From contig VXAI01000089.1 in assembly GCA_013399305.1 (NCBI GenBank), positions 612,067 to 676,066 of the forward strand: a DNA stretch of 64,000 bases, in the 5' to 3' direction. The notes under the pieces were generated by a model. The model ran no database searches. It had not been told where the DNA came from and saw only the letters and a list, made by a program, of their open reading frames with translations. Shown here one piece after another: positions 1 through 9,564 of the stretch. Positions within the stretch are counted from its first letter, which is position 1. Each line of letters begins with the position of its first letter. This DNA is from Rostratula benghalensis (lineage: Eukaryota; Chordata; Aves; Charadriiformes; Rostratulidae). The position numbers and the translations under genes were made by a program.

Positions 1-830
1 CCTCATTTTAAGTTACAGGTGCATTGAGCTGTTTCCCCAAAGTGATGAACAAGAACAGTTACAAATCAATGACTTCTAGGGTGTCCACAAGCACAGAAAT
101 CAAAACTACAAGAGTTTATCTTGTTTTAGTTTAGTAGAGCAAAGTTCAGAAAGAAAATTCCAAGTTCTGCTTACAAACATGAAAGAGAGCAAGGAGGAAA
201 GGAATTCCAAACGGAATTACATTGACTCAAGAACTAAGACTTACTGACCGTGAGCAAGATTCAGCAATGTAGTACAATAAAAATTATCTGCAAGAGGGTC
301 TCGATCTTCCAGCAGAGGGAGAGTGAAGGAAGCCATTTTTAAAGGCAGACCTTATATAACATGGTCAGCTAACTTGATATGCTAGAATCATCTAGAATCA
401 TCTTTTAGCTTTTTATGTACCTTGAGCTGAGCTGTTTTCCTTACAGGCTAAGCAGATACAAACCAAGAACTGAAAATAAAATATAAACAAATGTTAGAAG
501 TGCAGCAGTCATTAACATTTTCAAGAAAGAGTATGTTGTTAAAAAGCAGTGCCATACACTGCCTTTTCACTGTGCTCAAGATAAACATTTTAAGTTATCA
601 TAAGAGGAAAAAGTGCAATGTTCAAGTAAATACAAATTAAAGGCAATAAGATAGTTTAAAAATCCCCAGTCATCCTACTCAAGCAAAAACGAACAGAAAC
701 CTCAGTTCTGCAGGAAGACTATCAGTAATTCAATTCTTACTTCTACCTCCAAATTCAGAGGACAGGAGCATGGTTTTCTGTGTGGGAGGAAGCAAAGCAT
801 ACTTGTGTTTTTAAACACATTTTTTGTCCC

Positions 831-847
831 TTTTTTTTTTTTTTTTT
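831..847 (+). repeat. T(17) homopolymer
   Basis: A run of 17 T lies in SLC12A2 intron 1, with no identifiable element next to it. Confidence 0.9.
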
Positions 848-995
848 AATTTGGGCTGGCAGAGCACTGGGGAATGGTAGTGCAAAGATCCTCCCCTGAG
901 ATCACTACCTTCCAGCCTGTGAAAGGAACCAAGCAGTACTCTCCGATCATTTAAACAGAACAAAGCTACCAGTAGAGGGCTTGGTTCACATAACA

Positions 996-1084
996 TATTT
1001 ATCACAGCTGTAAGTGACTGCACAAATACCAAACCGGAATCGCTCATGTACTGTGAAGTATATTCTTCAAAAAATATTAAGTAG
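996..1084 (+). repeat. Direct duplication in SLC12A2 intron 1, copy 1
   Basis: This roughly 85-base segment, from ttatcacagctg through ttcaaaaaatattaagtag, recurs at 1305-1390 with a few substitutions and a short indel (gtaagtgac against gtgac). It is not a recognised transposon. The two copies start about 305 bases apart. Confidence 0.85.
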
Positions 1085-1304
1085 AACTATACAGAAAAAC
1101 TATGAATTAACGCGTAGTAGCAGATTACTAAAACACAGTTCAATTCAGAATGCCTTAGAAACATTTAACTTCCAGAATCATAAGGTCATAGTAAATATCA
1201 TAACGAATCATAATGGCACAGTAATTTTTACATCAAGGAAGCTGTAAAGATAGATGGAATGTCTTCTGCAGGTTATAGCTTTACCTACAGATGTAGCTAA
1301 CATC

Positions 1305-1390
1305 TATTTACCACAGCTGTGACTGCACAAATGCCAAACCAGAATCATTCATGTACTGTGAAGTATATTCTTCAAAAAAATATTAAGTAG
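1305..1390 (+). repeat. Direct duplication in SLC12A2 intron 1, copy 2
   Basis: This is the second copy of the segment at 996-1084, sharing the core ctgtgaagtatattcttc and the same A-rich end. The substitutions (cggaatcgctc against agaatcattc) show that the duplication is not very recent. Confidence 0.85.
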
Positions 1391-2937
1391 GCAAATCAGA
1401 TATTTCTTCTGAACTGGGGGGGGGTAGGAAAAAAAAAAAAAAGAAAAGCTAGAAAGTCAGAACACCTTTTAATCTTCCTACTGTCTGAAGGCAGATCTCC
1501 TCAAGAGGGCAGGGGACACCACTGCAACAAAAACCTGCATACCGTCATATGCTGTTTCCCTCCCACTGCTCTGTTAATAATCATCTTCTCATGTCTACAA
1601 CCCCAGAGACCAATGCTGCTGCAAAGCATCACCTTATTTATGACATTACCAACTGTAAGAGCATCACCAAATTCCCTCTAACGACTCTCTAAAGCAGAAT
1701 AAGATCAATGCACACCAGTTGGGTCAAGGAACAGCTCATCATCTTGGCTATCTGCACCCAATGCTACGCAGAGACAAGATCCCTCACTTGAAAATTAACA
1801 CGATAGGCCAAGATCAGTGGTCTGCAATTCATCCATTTCAGGGTACTGCAGCATCACCTAGCCATGTTTCCACAACCAGTTTCAAGAACAAATCCTTTCT
1901 TTTCTACTTTTTCTTCTCAAAGGGAAAAAAAAAATAGCACAAGCTTTAACTGCAAGATGAAATTACTACCTTCAAAGCAGTGAACCATAATGCCAGTGAA
2001 CACATTTTTTGATCAGCTGTAACACAGAATAACTGCCAACCTCAACACAGAGTCAAGAAGCAGGTGCTTAACAATAGGTCCTTACGTAGTGTAGGTTTCA
2101 TGTAATGGTACTAGGATGTTTATACCAGCTGCCCTGCTAAGCCTTTGCTGTGCAAGTTAGTACAAAAACCACAGCTAAAGAGCGAGCTTAATTTTTCAAG
2201 TTCTTCAAAATCAATGAAATACCTTCTTTAAAGCATAGCATCATTCAGCACTACAGACCATTACTGTTTGTCAGCAGGAACTGAAGTCACTTTGGGAATG
2301 GAGACAATAAGCCCCCTGAAACAGTGAAAAAAAGCACAATAGCTTTGTGAATATCATTCATATAAAAGTACAGTGGCATCATGATTTAAAAAGTTATCAG
2401 CACTCTGTAGCCATAAATCAAGTACATTATCACAGATGTGGTATATTTTACACTCTAGACAGTGAGAAAAATGTAGGTATCCAGTGCTTTTAGTATGTAT
2501 AACACATCCTTATTAAAAGCTGCTGTGTTCTAAACTTTATTTTGCAAACTGTTACCCTAAGTCTGAAGTAAATTGTTTCACTTATTCACATAAGCCTGAA
2601 TACTTGCTAACACATTAACCGCTTTGGAAATTCAACAGCTGAATTACTACATAGAACTTCAGCTTAACTTGTTACATCTGTACCATAGCAATTTTTCAAA
2701 TTAATACTGAGGTATAACACCAAATATAGTTTAAGTAGCATATTCCAACTCCCCCCTACACCCTTTTTTTTTTTGGGGGGGGGTGGAGGGGAGAGGCAGG
2801 GGAGGCAGGCAAACAGGACATCCCTGTTGAAAAAAAAAAATGTTCATGTAAGACATGTATACATGCCACAGAACTAATTTGTAACACTCAAGAAATAATT
2901 TCAGTTAATTAATGCTTATAATGAAACTGTCCTGACA

Positions 2938-2958
2938 ATGACCTTGTAATTAGGTCAT
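2938..2958. promoter_or_regulatory. Everted AGGTCA repeat (7-base spacer)
   Basis: ATGACCT and AGGTCAT are separated by seven bases. These are two perfect nuclear-receptor half-sites in everted orientation (ER7). RAR/RXR- and TR-type dimers are known to bind everted repeats with 6-8 base spacers. It lies about 1.8 kb into intron 1. It is a motif match only. Confidence 0.3.
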
Positions 2959-4560
2959 CTATAGCTCCTCTACACCACAAACTACCAAGAAAATTGCTTG
3001 CCATGCTTTGTAATGAAATATGAAGAAATTACACTTGCAGAAACTATAGTTCCAGAATAAGGCAGATTCTGTGCTGAAATATCTTAATGGTGTCACAAAG
3101 AGTTTTCTTGACTGCTGCAATATAAACACCCCAGAAACATATCTGCCAAGCTTAGAAATTCAATTAACATTCTCCTTACAGAACATTCTAACCTAAGAAC
3201 CTCATCAACATACCACGGAACAGGAGTCAGAAATGGGGGGGAGGGAGAGGCGGAATAAAATAAAAAATCAGTGTCTTCACATATGTTATGGGTTTATTTT
3301 TAGTGTAACTAACTCCATGCACAAGACAGTAATTGTCAGCTTCCAATCAGACTACAGAACATCATTTAACCCCATCAGGAGGGAACATGAAAGGCTAAAG
3401 TAATTTGCTGTTATAGTTAGTAATTATTTTGGTATCTAACCTCGGATGCTACAAGGAAGCATCCCAAACAATTACTTCTACCAGAACAAATGGAGAATCA
3501 GTTTCAAAACGCACACTTCAAGAATCACCATACCCCTCCTCAAAAACCCCACAGAGCAGTGCAGATGCACTGAGCTGCCTAACCATGGTGTGAAACACGA
3601 CGGCCTCAAAAGAAAATGTATTTTCCCATGGAACTCCACCTGCAAGGAGTGAAAGGTAGGATGAAAAGAGTCCTGGAAACAGAATATTTTTCTCTTCATT
3701 AGGATGGGGAACAAGTGTTCCTTTATTTCCCTAAACCCAAGAGAGGAAAAAAAAAAAAAAAAAACCAAACAAAACTCTAGAACATGGACTTCTTAGACCA
3801 CAGCCAAATACCAAGACGAAATTTTCAGACTGCAAAAAAACAGCATTGCAGTAGTTTGATCTGGCTTTAGTTTAGTCATGATAGTTCAATCATAACCTAA
3901 AAAAAAATACATCAAATTAATACCAGGTTCAGCTAAAGCTTGCATTTTAATAAAGACAGCCTGCAATGCAAATAAGCTCTCACTGTAACTCGTCTCCAAT
4001 AACATACTGACTAGTCCAAAATAGAAAAAGCCTGACACGCACACAGCTTCAAGAATTTCTGAAGCCTTGATCACGACGCCCTCACACGCAGGGCTGTCCA
4101 GCATGACTGAAAAGGCTCCTTAAGGAGAAGGAGCCTGGGCTGTATTTGTGCAACCCTCAGCATCACGCCAGGAGGCGGCTTGGTTGGCCACCAGCTGCGC
4201 AGGGACAAGCACGCGTTTTCAGCTGGTTAGGAGACAAACCTCGTTACTACTGAAAGCGAGCGCATCTTTCGTGGGTTTGATTTTTTTGTTTGGGGGTTTT
4301 TTTTAGCATTTCTTCAAAACGCTTTCATTCCCCTTCTCAACCTAACACCTCTGGCAAACGCCGAATTCCGTATCTCTTCAAAGCGACAAGGGCCCGCAGC
4401 GGAAAACCGCTGCGCCTATACCAGATCCTTTCCCGGTTGTGGAAAACTTATTTGCCCCGCAGACCTAGAGCTGTAACTACGTCTCACTACGGGGAGCTTC
4501 TTGCAAAAATAGAGGGGTGGGGGAAGGGGGGAGAAATCCCCACTGCGTCATGAAAATGGG

Positions 4561-4583
4561 AAAAAAAAAAAAAAAAAAAAAAA
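4561..4583 (+). repeat. A(23) homopolymer
   Basis: An uninterrupted run of 23 A lies in SLC12A2 intron 1, about 220 bases past the exon 1 donor, at the edge of the CpG island. It is a T run on the transcribed-gene strand. Nothing marks it as a retrotransposed tail. Confidence 0.9.
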
Positions 4584-4795
4584 GGGAGACAGACGCAAGC
4601 GACCCGGTTCGCGCTTGTTTGCGCCTCCTCGAGGCTCAACGAGCTTTTGGCTTTTTCCTCCCACCACAGCCGGCGAACACCGAGCACCGAGCGCGGGGCA
4701 AGCGGCGGGACCAGGGCCGCTGCCCCGCCCGGCACGGGGGGCGGCACGGGGATGACCAGGGAGATGGCGGGGCCGGGGAGAGTTACGCGGCGGCC

Positions 4796-4801
4796 GCTCA
4801 C
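4796..4801 (-). other. SLC12A2: SLC12A2 exon 1 splice donor
   Basis: On the minus strand the sequence reads GACAAG|GTGAGC, a near-consensus 5' splice site. Similarity to NKCC1 stops exactly here: the open frame continues into low-complexity, non-homologous sequence (codons VSGRR onward). This fixes the exon end at 4802 and the intron phase at 0. Confidence 0.93.
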
Positions 4802-5392
4802 CTTGTCCAGCTCATCGTGCAGCTCAGCCAGGCTGGGCCGAATGAGCTTCTCGCCCAGGTCGGCGGCCGTGTGACGGTAGTGGTCGATGCGGGGCACGGC
4901 GTCCATGGTGTTGTGGCCGAAGGTGCGCAGATAGTAAGTATTGGTGTGGGTATCGTAGTAGTAGTGGTGGTGCCCGCCGGAGTGGAGGCTGCCCTCGCTC
5001 AGCACCGTGTCGCCGCCGTTCTGGAAGCTGACATTGCCGCCCTCCGAGCTGCCGCCCCCCGGCTCGCCGGGGCTCTCGTCGCCGGCCGATGGATCCACGA
5101 AGTTCACCCGAAACCTGCCCTTGGCTTCCTCACTGCCCTTCCCCGCCGCGCCGCCGCCACTCCCGCTCGCCTTGCGGGATTCTTCGGGCGGACGGCCGGC
5201 ACTCTCAGCCACCAGGTCCACCTGGAAGCGGCTCTGGCTAGGCGTGGGACCCAGCGGTCTGCCCAGCGCACCGCCGCCCGCCGCATCCTTACCCTCTTCC
5301 TCCTCCGGGCGCCGCTCCGAGCCCACGGCCGCCGGGACGGCGAGACCGGGTAGAGGCAGCTCCTCCGGCTGCAGCTGCTGCTTGCCCTCCAT
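4802..5392 (-). CDS. SLC12A2: SLC12A2 (NKCC1) coding exon 1, cytosolic N-terminal regulatory domain
   Basis: This is the first coding exon of the basolateral Na-K-2Cl cotransporter NKCC1, which drives chloride entry in secretory epithelia, inner ear and neurons. The exon encodes 197 residues, all from the cytosolic N-terminal domain, so no membrane segment is present. Visible motifs: SPAK/OSR1 kinase docking motifs RFQV (residues 55-58) and RFRV (93-96), the second overlapping a PP1 docking motif RVNFVD (95-100); a His/Tyr run HHHYYYD (141-147); and the kinase-target threonine cluster T148, T152, T157, T162 and T175, which align with human T203, T207, T212, T217 and T230. The start ATG (5390-5392) has G at -3 and G at +4, and no other ATG lies on this strand for more than 500 bases upstream. 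The exon ends after ELDK in phase 0 at a GTGAGC donor. It is shorter than human exon 1 mainly because the human alanine-rich stretch is absent. Exon 2 (human start EPFEDGF) was not found in the window. Confidence 0.97.
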
Positions 5393-6177
5393 GCCTCACC
5401 TCTTCAGCACTGCGCGCGGCGTCGCCTGCTCTGAGCGCCCCTCGCGGCGGCGCCTCCGCCGCTTTAAGCCGCCAACCAGCGCCCGGGGCTGCGGCGCGCG
5501 GCAGACGACGCCAGCCGCCGCGCGCGCCCCGCCCCGCCGCAGCGCTAAGTGGTAGCGATGATGCCGCTCCCCTACTCCCTCCCACCCCTCCCCGTGCCCC
5601 CTCAGCGGCACCCGGCCTCGCCGCCACCGCCCTCCCGCCCCGTACCGGCTGCTTCTCCCGCTTCTCCGCCTTCCCCGCTACGCCCAGGCGCCGCCCGCCG
5701 CTCTGACAGCGCCGCCCGAGGAGGAGCGGCCGCACCGGGGTAGCTCACCCCACGGCTGCAAGCGGGAGGGAGCGGCCGCGCGGCCGGTGTGGGGCGGTGG
5801 AGCCGGCAAGGAAACGGTTCACCCGCCCTTCGATGCCCTCCGGCCGCTCCACCTGACCCCCGCTCGGCACAGGCAAGAACTCGGACGCGAGCCGGCGAGC
5901 GCCGCCTCGCCGCACCGGCTGGCTTCCCGGCTCGGGCGGAGGCGAGAGGGGGGGAGGGGGGGTCCGCCAACGCCGCCCGCTTCATCAGACTCCACCCGCT
6001 CCCGGCTGCTGCGGCGGCGGCGGGAGCGGGGAGGGCGGCGGCTCCTCCCGGCCCAAACTATGGCTGCCGCCGCATCCGCCTCGCGGCGGCCCGGGGGAAG
6101 AAACGGGGGGGAAGTGGCAAAGCAGAAGCACCCCGGCCCGCCTGCCGAAGCCTTTCAGCCCGCCGGCAGCTGCTACA

Positions 6178-6187
6178 TCTCGCGAGA
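6178..6187. promoter_or_regulatory. Palindromic TCTCGCGAGA promoter element
   Basis: A perfect 10-base palindrome TCTCGCGAGA lies inside the CpG island, about 790 bases upstream of the SLC12A2 ATG. This motif is known from CpG-island promoters of housekeeping genes and is bound by BANP. In such promoters it usually lies within about 100 bases of a start site, so it may mark either an upstream SLC12A2 start or the start of a divergent transcript. Confidence 0.6.
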
Positions 6188-6276
6188 GGAGCTCCGGCGG
6201 CGGGGGATGCGCCGGCTGCCGCTCCCCCTCCCACACCGCAGCCGCCGGCTGGAGTGCGGGAGGAGCGGCCCCACCG

Positions 6277-6282
6277 CACGTG
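6277..6282. promoter_or_regulatory. CACGTG E-box
   Basis: A canonical palindromic E-box in the context GCACGTGG lies in the CpG island about 95 bases from the TCTCGCGAGA element. It suits USF/MYC-type bHLH factors and contains an ACGTG hypoxia-response core. Occupancy is not known. Confidence 0.4.
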
Positions 6283-6764
6283 GCAAGCGGGGCGGATGCC
6301 CGCTCTCCTCCAAGCCGCCGGCCGCTGCCCGGAGCCCTTCGTGGGCGGGGGAGGGGGGGGGGCGGGGGCAGGAGGCCAGGCGGCCGCGGAGCGACGGGGT
6401 CCGGGCAGATAAGGGGCTGTCGGCCCCTGGCCAGCTCGCAGCTGTGCAAAACCCTCGGCCCCACTGTGAGCCGCCTCACGTTGATCTTTGCCGTACGCCA
6501 CCTAGTTGCGCTTCTTAACGTTTTCCGGGTATCAAGGGTGCGGACGTAGGGTTTGGATGAGTAAGCGCACAGATGATTTGTGTGCCTGAGGGTAAGCATG
6601 GACCGGTGGATGCCCGGGATGCTTAGGAATGTTTGCCCGCAGGTACCTTGACGAGGAATTAAACAAGGACAGCAAAGGGGGGAGGGGGGGGGATCGCTTG
6701 AGTGCTGTACTCACCTACTTGCCTCGAGTGTGCTGTAAAAATAATTTTCTCCTTGCACAGGAGA

Positions 6765-7085
6765 TTGCTGCCTGTTCCAATATTTCCATAACTCTCTCTG
6801 TGATGACATTTTTCCTAGTATCTATCCTAAACCCCCTCTGGCACAACTTAAGTCCATTTGCTCTTGTCCTATCACCTGTGACTTGGGAGACTGACCCCCA
6901 CCTCTACAACCTCCTTCCAGGTGGTTGTAGAGAGTGAGAAGGTCTCCCCTCAGCCTCCTTTCCCAAGGTTAAATAATCTCACTTCTCTCAGCTGCTCCTC
7001 ATAAGCCTTGTTCTCTAGAACTTCCACTAGCTTTGTTACTCCTCTTTGGGTGTGCCTCAGCAGTTCTTTAATTGAAAAAATGCAA
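6765..7085 (-). mobile_element. CR1 LINE fragment (old subfamily)
   Basis: The plus strand reads as the reverse complement of a CR1 3' region: cctgttccaatatttccata, ctctggcacaacttaagtcc, caacctccttccaggtggtt and gtctcccctcagcctccttt follow in the order expected for an antisense CR1. Both ends are truncated and the 8-base tail is missing. It is strongly diverged. It lies just outside the SLC12A2 CpG island. Its subfamily resembles the element at 46038-46866. Confidence 0.85.
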
Positions 7086-9564
7086 TTATTCTGCCTCCCC
7101 TCTCTTAGTGGAACATAGGTGTCTGGATAATCCATTAAAGCATGGGAGGTTAGCTCTGAGGCTGTAAAAAAGAAACCTCAGACAAAAGTAAAATCATTCT
7201 GCTCCCGTAGGAAGAACTTGGAAAGAGATCCCCCAACAATTTTCTATCAGGTATTTTTATTGTCTTTACACTTGAAAGTAGTAGCTCACAAAATAGCAGG
7301 GGAGCTGGGCAACAGCTGCCAAAACCAGTTTTAACTTAGTTGCTAAGTACTATCAACTAAACATTCACAGAAATTAATTGGTCCCCTCAAGCAATGGCAC
7401 TTCTTTATTTCAAAAACATTTTGTTTGTTACTTCTTGGTTCCACGTCTTTTTTTTTCCTAATGATGTACACTTTTGTGTATTTTTGCCTTCTGTCTAGCA
7501 AATTCCGAGTGCCAACATCCATTTTCTAGCTCACCACATCTCTACTGGTTTATTTCATTTAACAACAAATGTGGTGACATAATCCAACTGAAAAGAACTG
7601 GGGTTCTAAAACAAAGATTGCTTTTTCTTAACAGTTACTTAGAGGAAAACGTATTTTACTTTAAGGGATGTCTATATGCCTAAAAAAGCTGAGGACACTT
7701 TAATAGATGGAAAGGGTGGGTACACTGAACCTGTTAAAACACTACTAGAAGAAGAACAGAAATCATATATTTTAAAATTGTTTCAGGACTTCCTTGATGT
7801 ACTCCAGACTCCTAAGAGTAACAAATTAAACAATACAGGATTCGGCAAATTTTCAGAGTGTAAGGACTAAATAAAAATCTGTGAGGGAACTGGAAAATAG
7901 AAGATTAAACCACAATGAAATTTTTACTTTTGTCAGGGAGTAAGGACTTGAAAAACAGTGGATGATAAGGAGAACAAGTCAGAATAAAGGATTTTGGTTC
8001 AGAATTGAAAGCAAACAGCACTAGAACAGCAGATGATGTGCAAAGAAAATCCTCCACTGCACGTTTTTCATAAGCAAACGTAAACCCTGCGTGATCAACA
8101 CTTGCACAGAATGTCATACAGTAAAGTGTTTGGAGGCAATTTAGATTTTGAAATGGTTGTTTCTATTTCCTGTATAAATAAGTAGTAATAGGAAAGAGCA
8201 GGGAAGCAGCTTCTGAAATCCCATACTCATGATACAGTTGGTGATGATGGGATTGTACTATGATGTTTAGCTATTTTACATCAAACAGCATTCTATATGT
8301 ACATCTTGATAGATACTGGCTACATCTGGCGGGCCCAGAGCCTGCCTGCCTGTTGCCAGTTCCTCTTTTGTCTTTGTTTATGTTATTGCAGTGCAATGCT
8401 CAAACATTAACCTGTCCTGCAGTTCTACATTCCCTCATTTAGTGATCAGATTGGCGTCACTCGTATTGAGGTGGCAAATGGAGCTCTTGCACTTCAGACT
8501 TCAAGAAAAGGTTCCTTCATGAAAAAAGGAAGAGGGAACTTGGTGGGAAGAGTATGCTAATGTGAAGAAAATGAGGCACAGAAAAGCCCTAAGTCTGTCG
8601 TCCTAGGGGAAAGCAATAGGGCACAGGATTACATACTAGGGAAGACCTTACAGAAATGAAATACAAGGTATAGCATTCATAGCAAATAAACTTTGTGATG
8701 TGCATCCATCTACTATAATGTGAGGTAACACTAAATACTGACTTTGAAGATAGCAAAGAATTGAGGCTGCTACCACAGTCCCCAGGAAAGACAAGGAAAC
8801 AGAGGACTCAAGAATAAGAAGGAGGTAGATGAGAAACATGGAGGCCTCTCATAACCAGAAGCGTAAAGAAATTAAGAAATGCCACTGTATGGGAAAGTGA
8901 CAAGGGTAGGAGGAAAAGGACTGACTCTTCATAAAAATCCTAACACTTCACATGGCCTGTGAGAACAGTCAAGGAGAGTAAAAGGCACATAAACTCCCAC
9001 TAACTGCCAAGTAAAATGCCATTGATACTGGAAAATACACTTTGAATGAAACATAAAAATAAAAAAAAAATAACTTTAAGCTTTTAATCAAATGTTTTCT
9101 GACGTATTACTACTTAAAACATTACCACAGCAGACTCTGGCTGTCATGGGTGAACAAAACAAGAACTTAATACATTAGTAAACGTGTGCAATACATTAAT
9201 ACTAGCTAATTTGTTTTTTAACCACAGTTTGGTAACGTTGTTGTTGTTTACATTGTTTACAAAGTGTAGAGGGAGGAGATGTAGAGGGTTTCAGTGTCCT
9301 GTCAAAGACGCAAAAGCACTACTGAAAATTGCAATTGGTTTTGGTAGGTTAAAAACTTGAAAACATTCTAATAATATTTATTTGCACATGTTTAATATGT
9401 GAACTTACTGGACAAAATATTAGATGCAGTTGGCTCGATTGCCCTTATCTGCAGTATCTTTCGTCACCAGACATATCCTTTTGGCAGGGGAGAGCATCAG
9501 CAGGGTCTGGGAGAGCGGTTGTCAGCATTGGTTAAATGAGTAGTTTAACATCCCTGTGAAACTC
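7086..9564. other. Non-coding stretch downstream of the CpG island
   Basis: No recognisable gene or transposon is seen. It contains the possible last exon of the divergent transcript (7499-7876, with AATAAA at 7870) and otherwise AT-rich sequence with short chance open frames. An A-rich run lies near 9054-9070. Confidence 0.5.

Larger units (their letters stand above)
1..4801 (-). other. SLC12A2: SLC12A2 intron 1, 5' part (gene continues off the left edge)
   Basis: This 4.8 kb holds no exon that I can recognise; open frames here are short and unlike NKCC1. No CR1 element is visible, in contrast to the rest of the window. It contains a diverged direct duplication (996-1084 and 1305-1390), a 10-base tandem repeat (tagaatcatc twice, 383-402), A or T runs at 831-847, 3747-3764 and 4561-4583, a T11-G9 junction at 2764-2783, and an everted AGGTCA repeat at 2938-2958. 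Intron 1 is long in mammals, so exon 2 probably lies beyond the window. Confidence 0.85.
4590..6480. promoter_or_regulatory. CpG island and SLC12A2 promoter region
   Basis: The sequence changes abruptly from AT-rich to very GC- and CpG-rich near 4590 and back near 6480. The island spans the start of intron 1, exon 1, the 5' UTR and about 1 kb upstream. GC boxes are visible at 5526-5538 (GCCCCGCCCCGCC) and 6343-6350 (GGGCGGGG). A TATA-like CTTAAAG sits on the minus strand around 5462-5468, but there is no canonical TATA box. Long G runs (about 5947-5962 and 6343-6368) could form G-quadruplexes. This fits a broad, housekeeping-type, probably bidirectional promoter. The exact transcription start cannot be read from sequence. 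Confidence 0.88.
6250..7895 (+). ncRNA. Candidate divergent transcript (possible SLC12A2-DT counterpart)
   Basis: This is an inferred, not demonstrated, transcript on the opposite strand to SLC12A2. The human locus has a divergent lncRNA here. On the plus strand at the edge of the CpG island there are two donor-like sites, ATGA|GTAAGC (GT at 6561) and GAGG|GTAAGC (GT at 6592). A pyrimidine-rich stretch followed by TCTAG ends at 7498, a good 3' splice site. A possible last exon from 7499 contains a 64-codon ATG-started frame (7676-7870) whose stop codon overlaps an AATAAA poly(A) signal at 7870-7875. The putative intron contains an antisense CR1 fragment. The 5' limit given is arbitrary. All signals are short motifs that can occur by chance. 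Confidence 0.22.

Noticed and set aside
4487..4801. Extension of the SLC12A2 frame past ELDK
   Set aside because: The frame stays open for about 100 more codons, but it passes through a consensus GTGAGC donor and then a poly-Phe stretch made by the A/T run. It is intronic.
4517..5353. 278-codon plus-strand frame and other long frames over the CpG island (5007-5555, 5787-6060, 5985-6599)
   Set aside because: They are shadows of exon 1 or of stop-poor GC-rich promoter DNA. Only the ATG at 6060 is kept as a question.
5396..5611. Upstream ORF ending three bases before the SLC12A2 ATG
   Set aside because: It would begin at GTG. No ATG exists on the minus strand in this 5' region, so it is not a convincing uORF.
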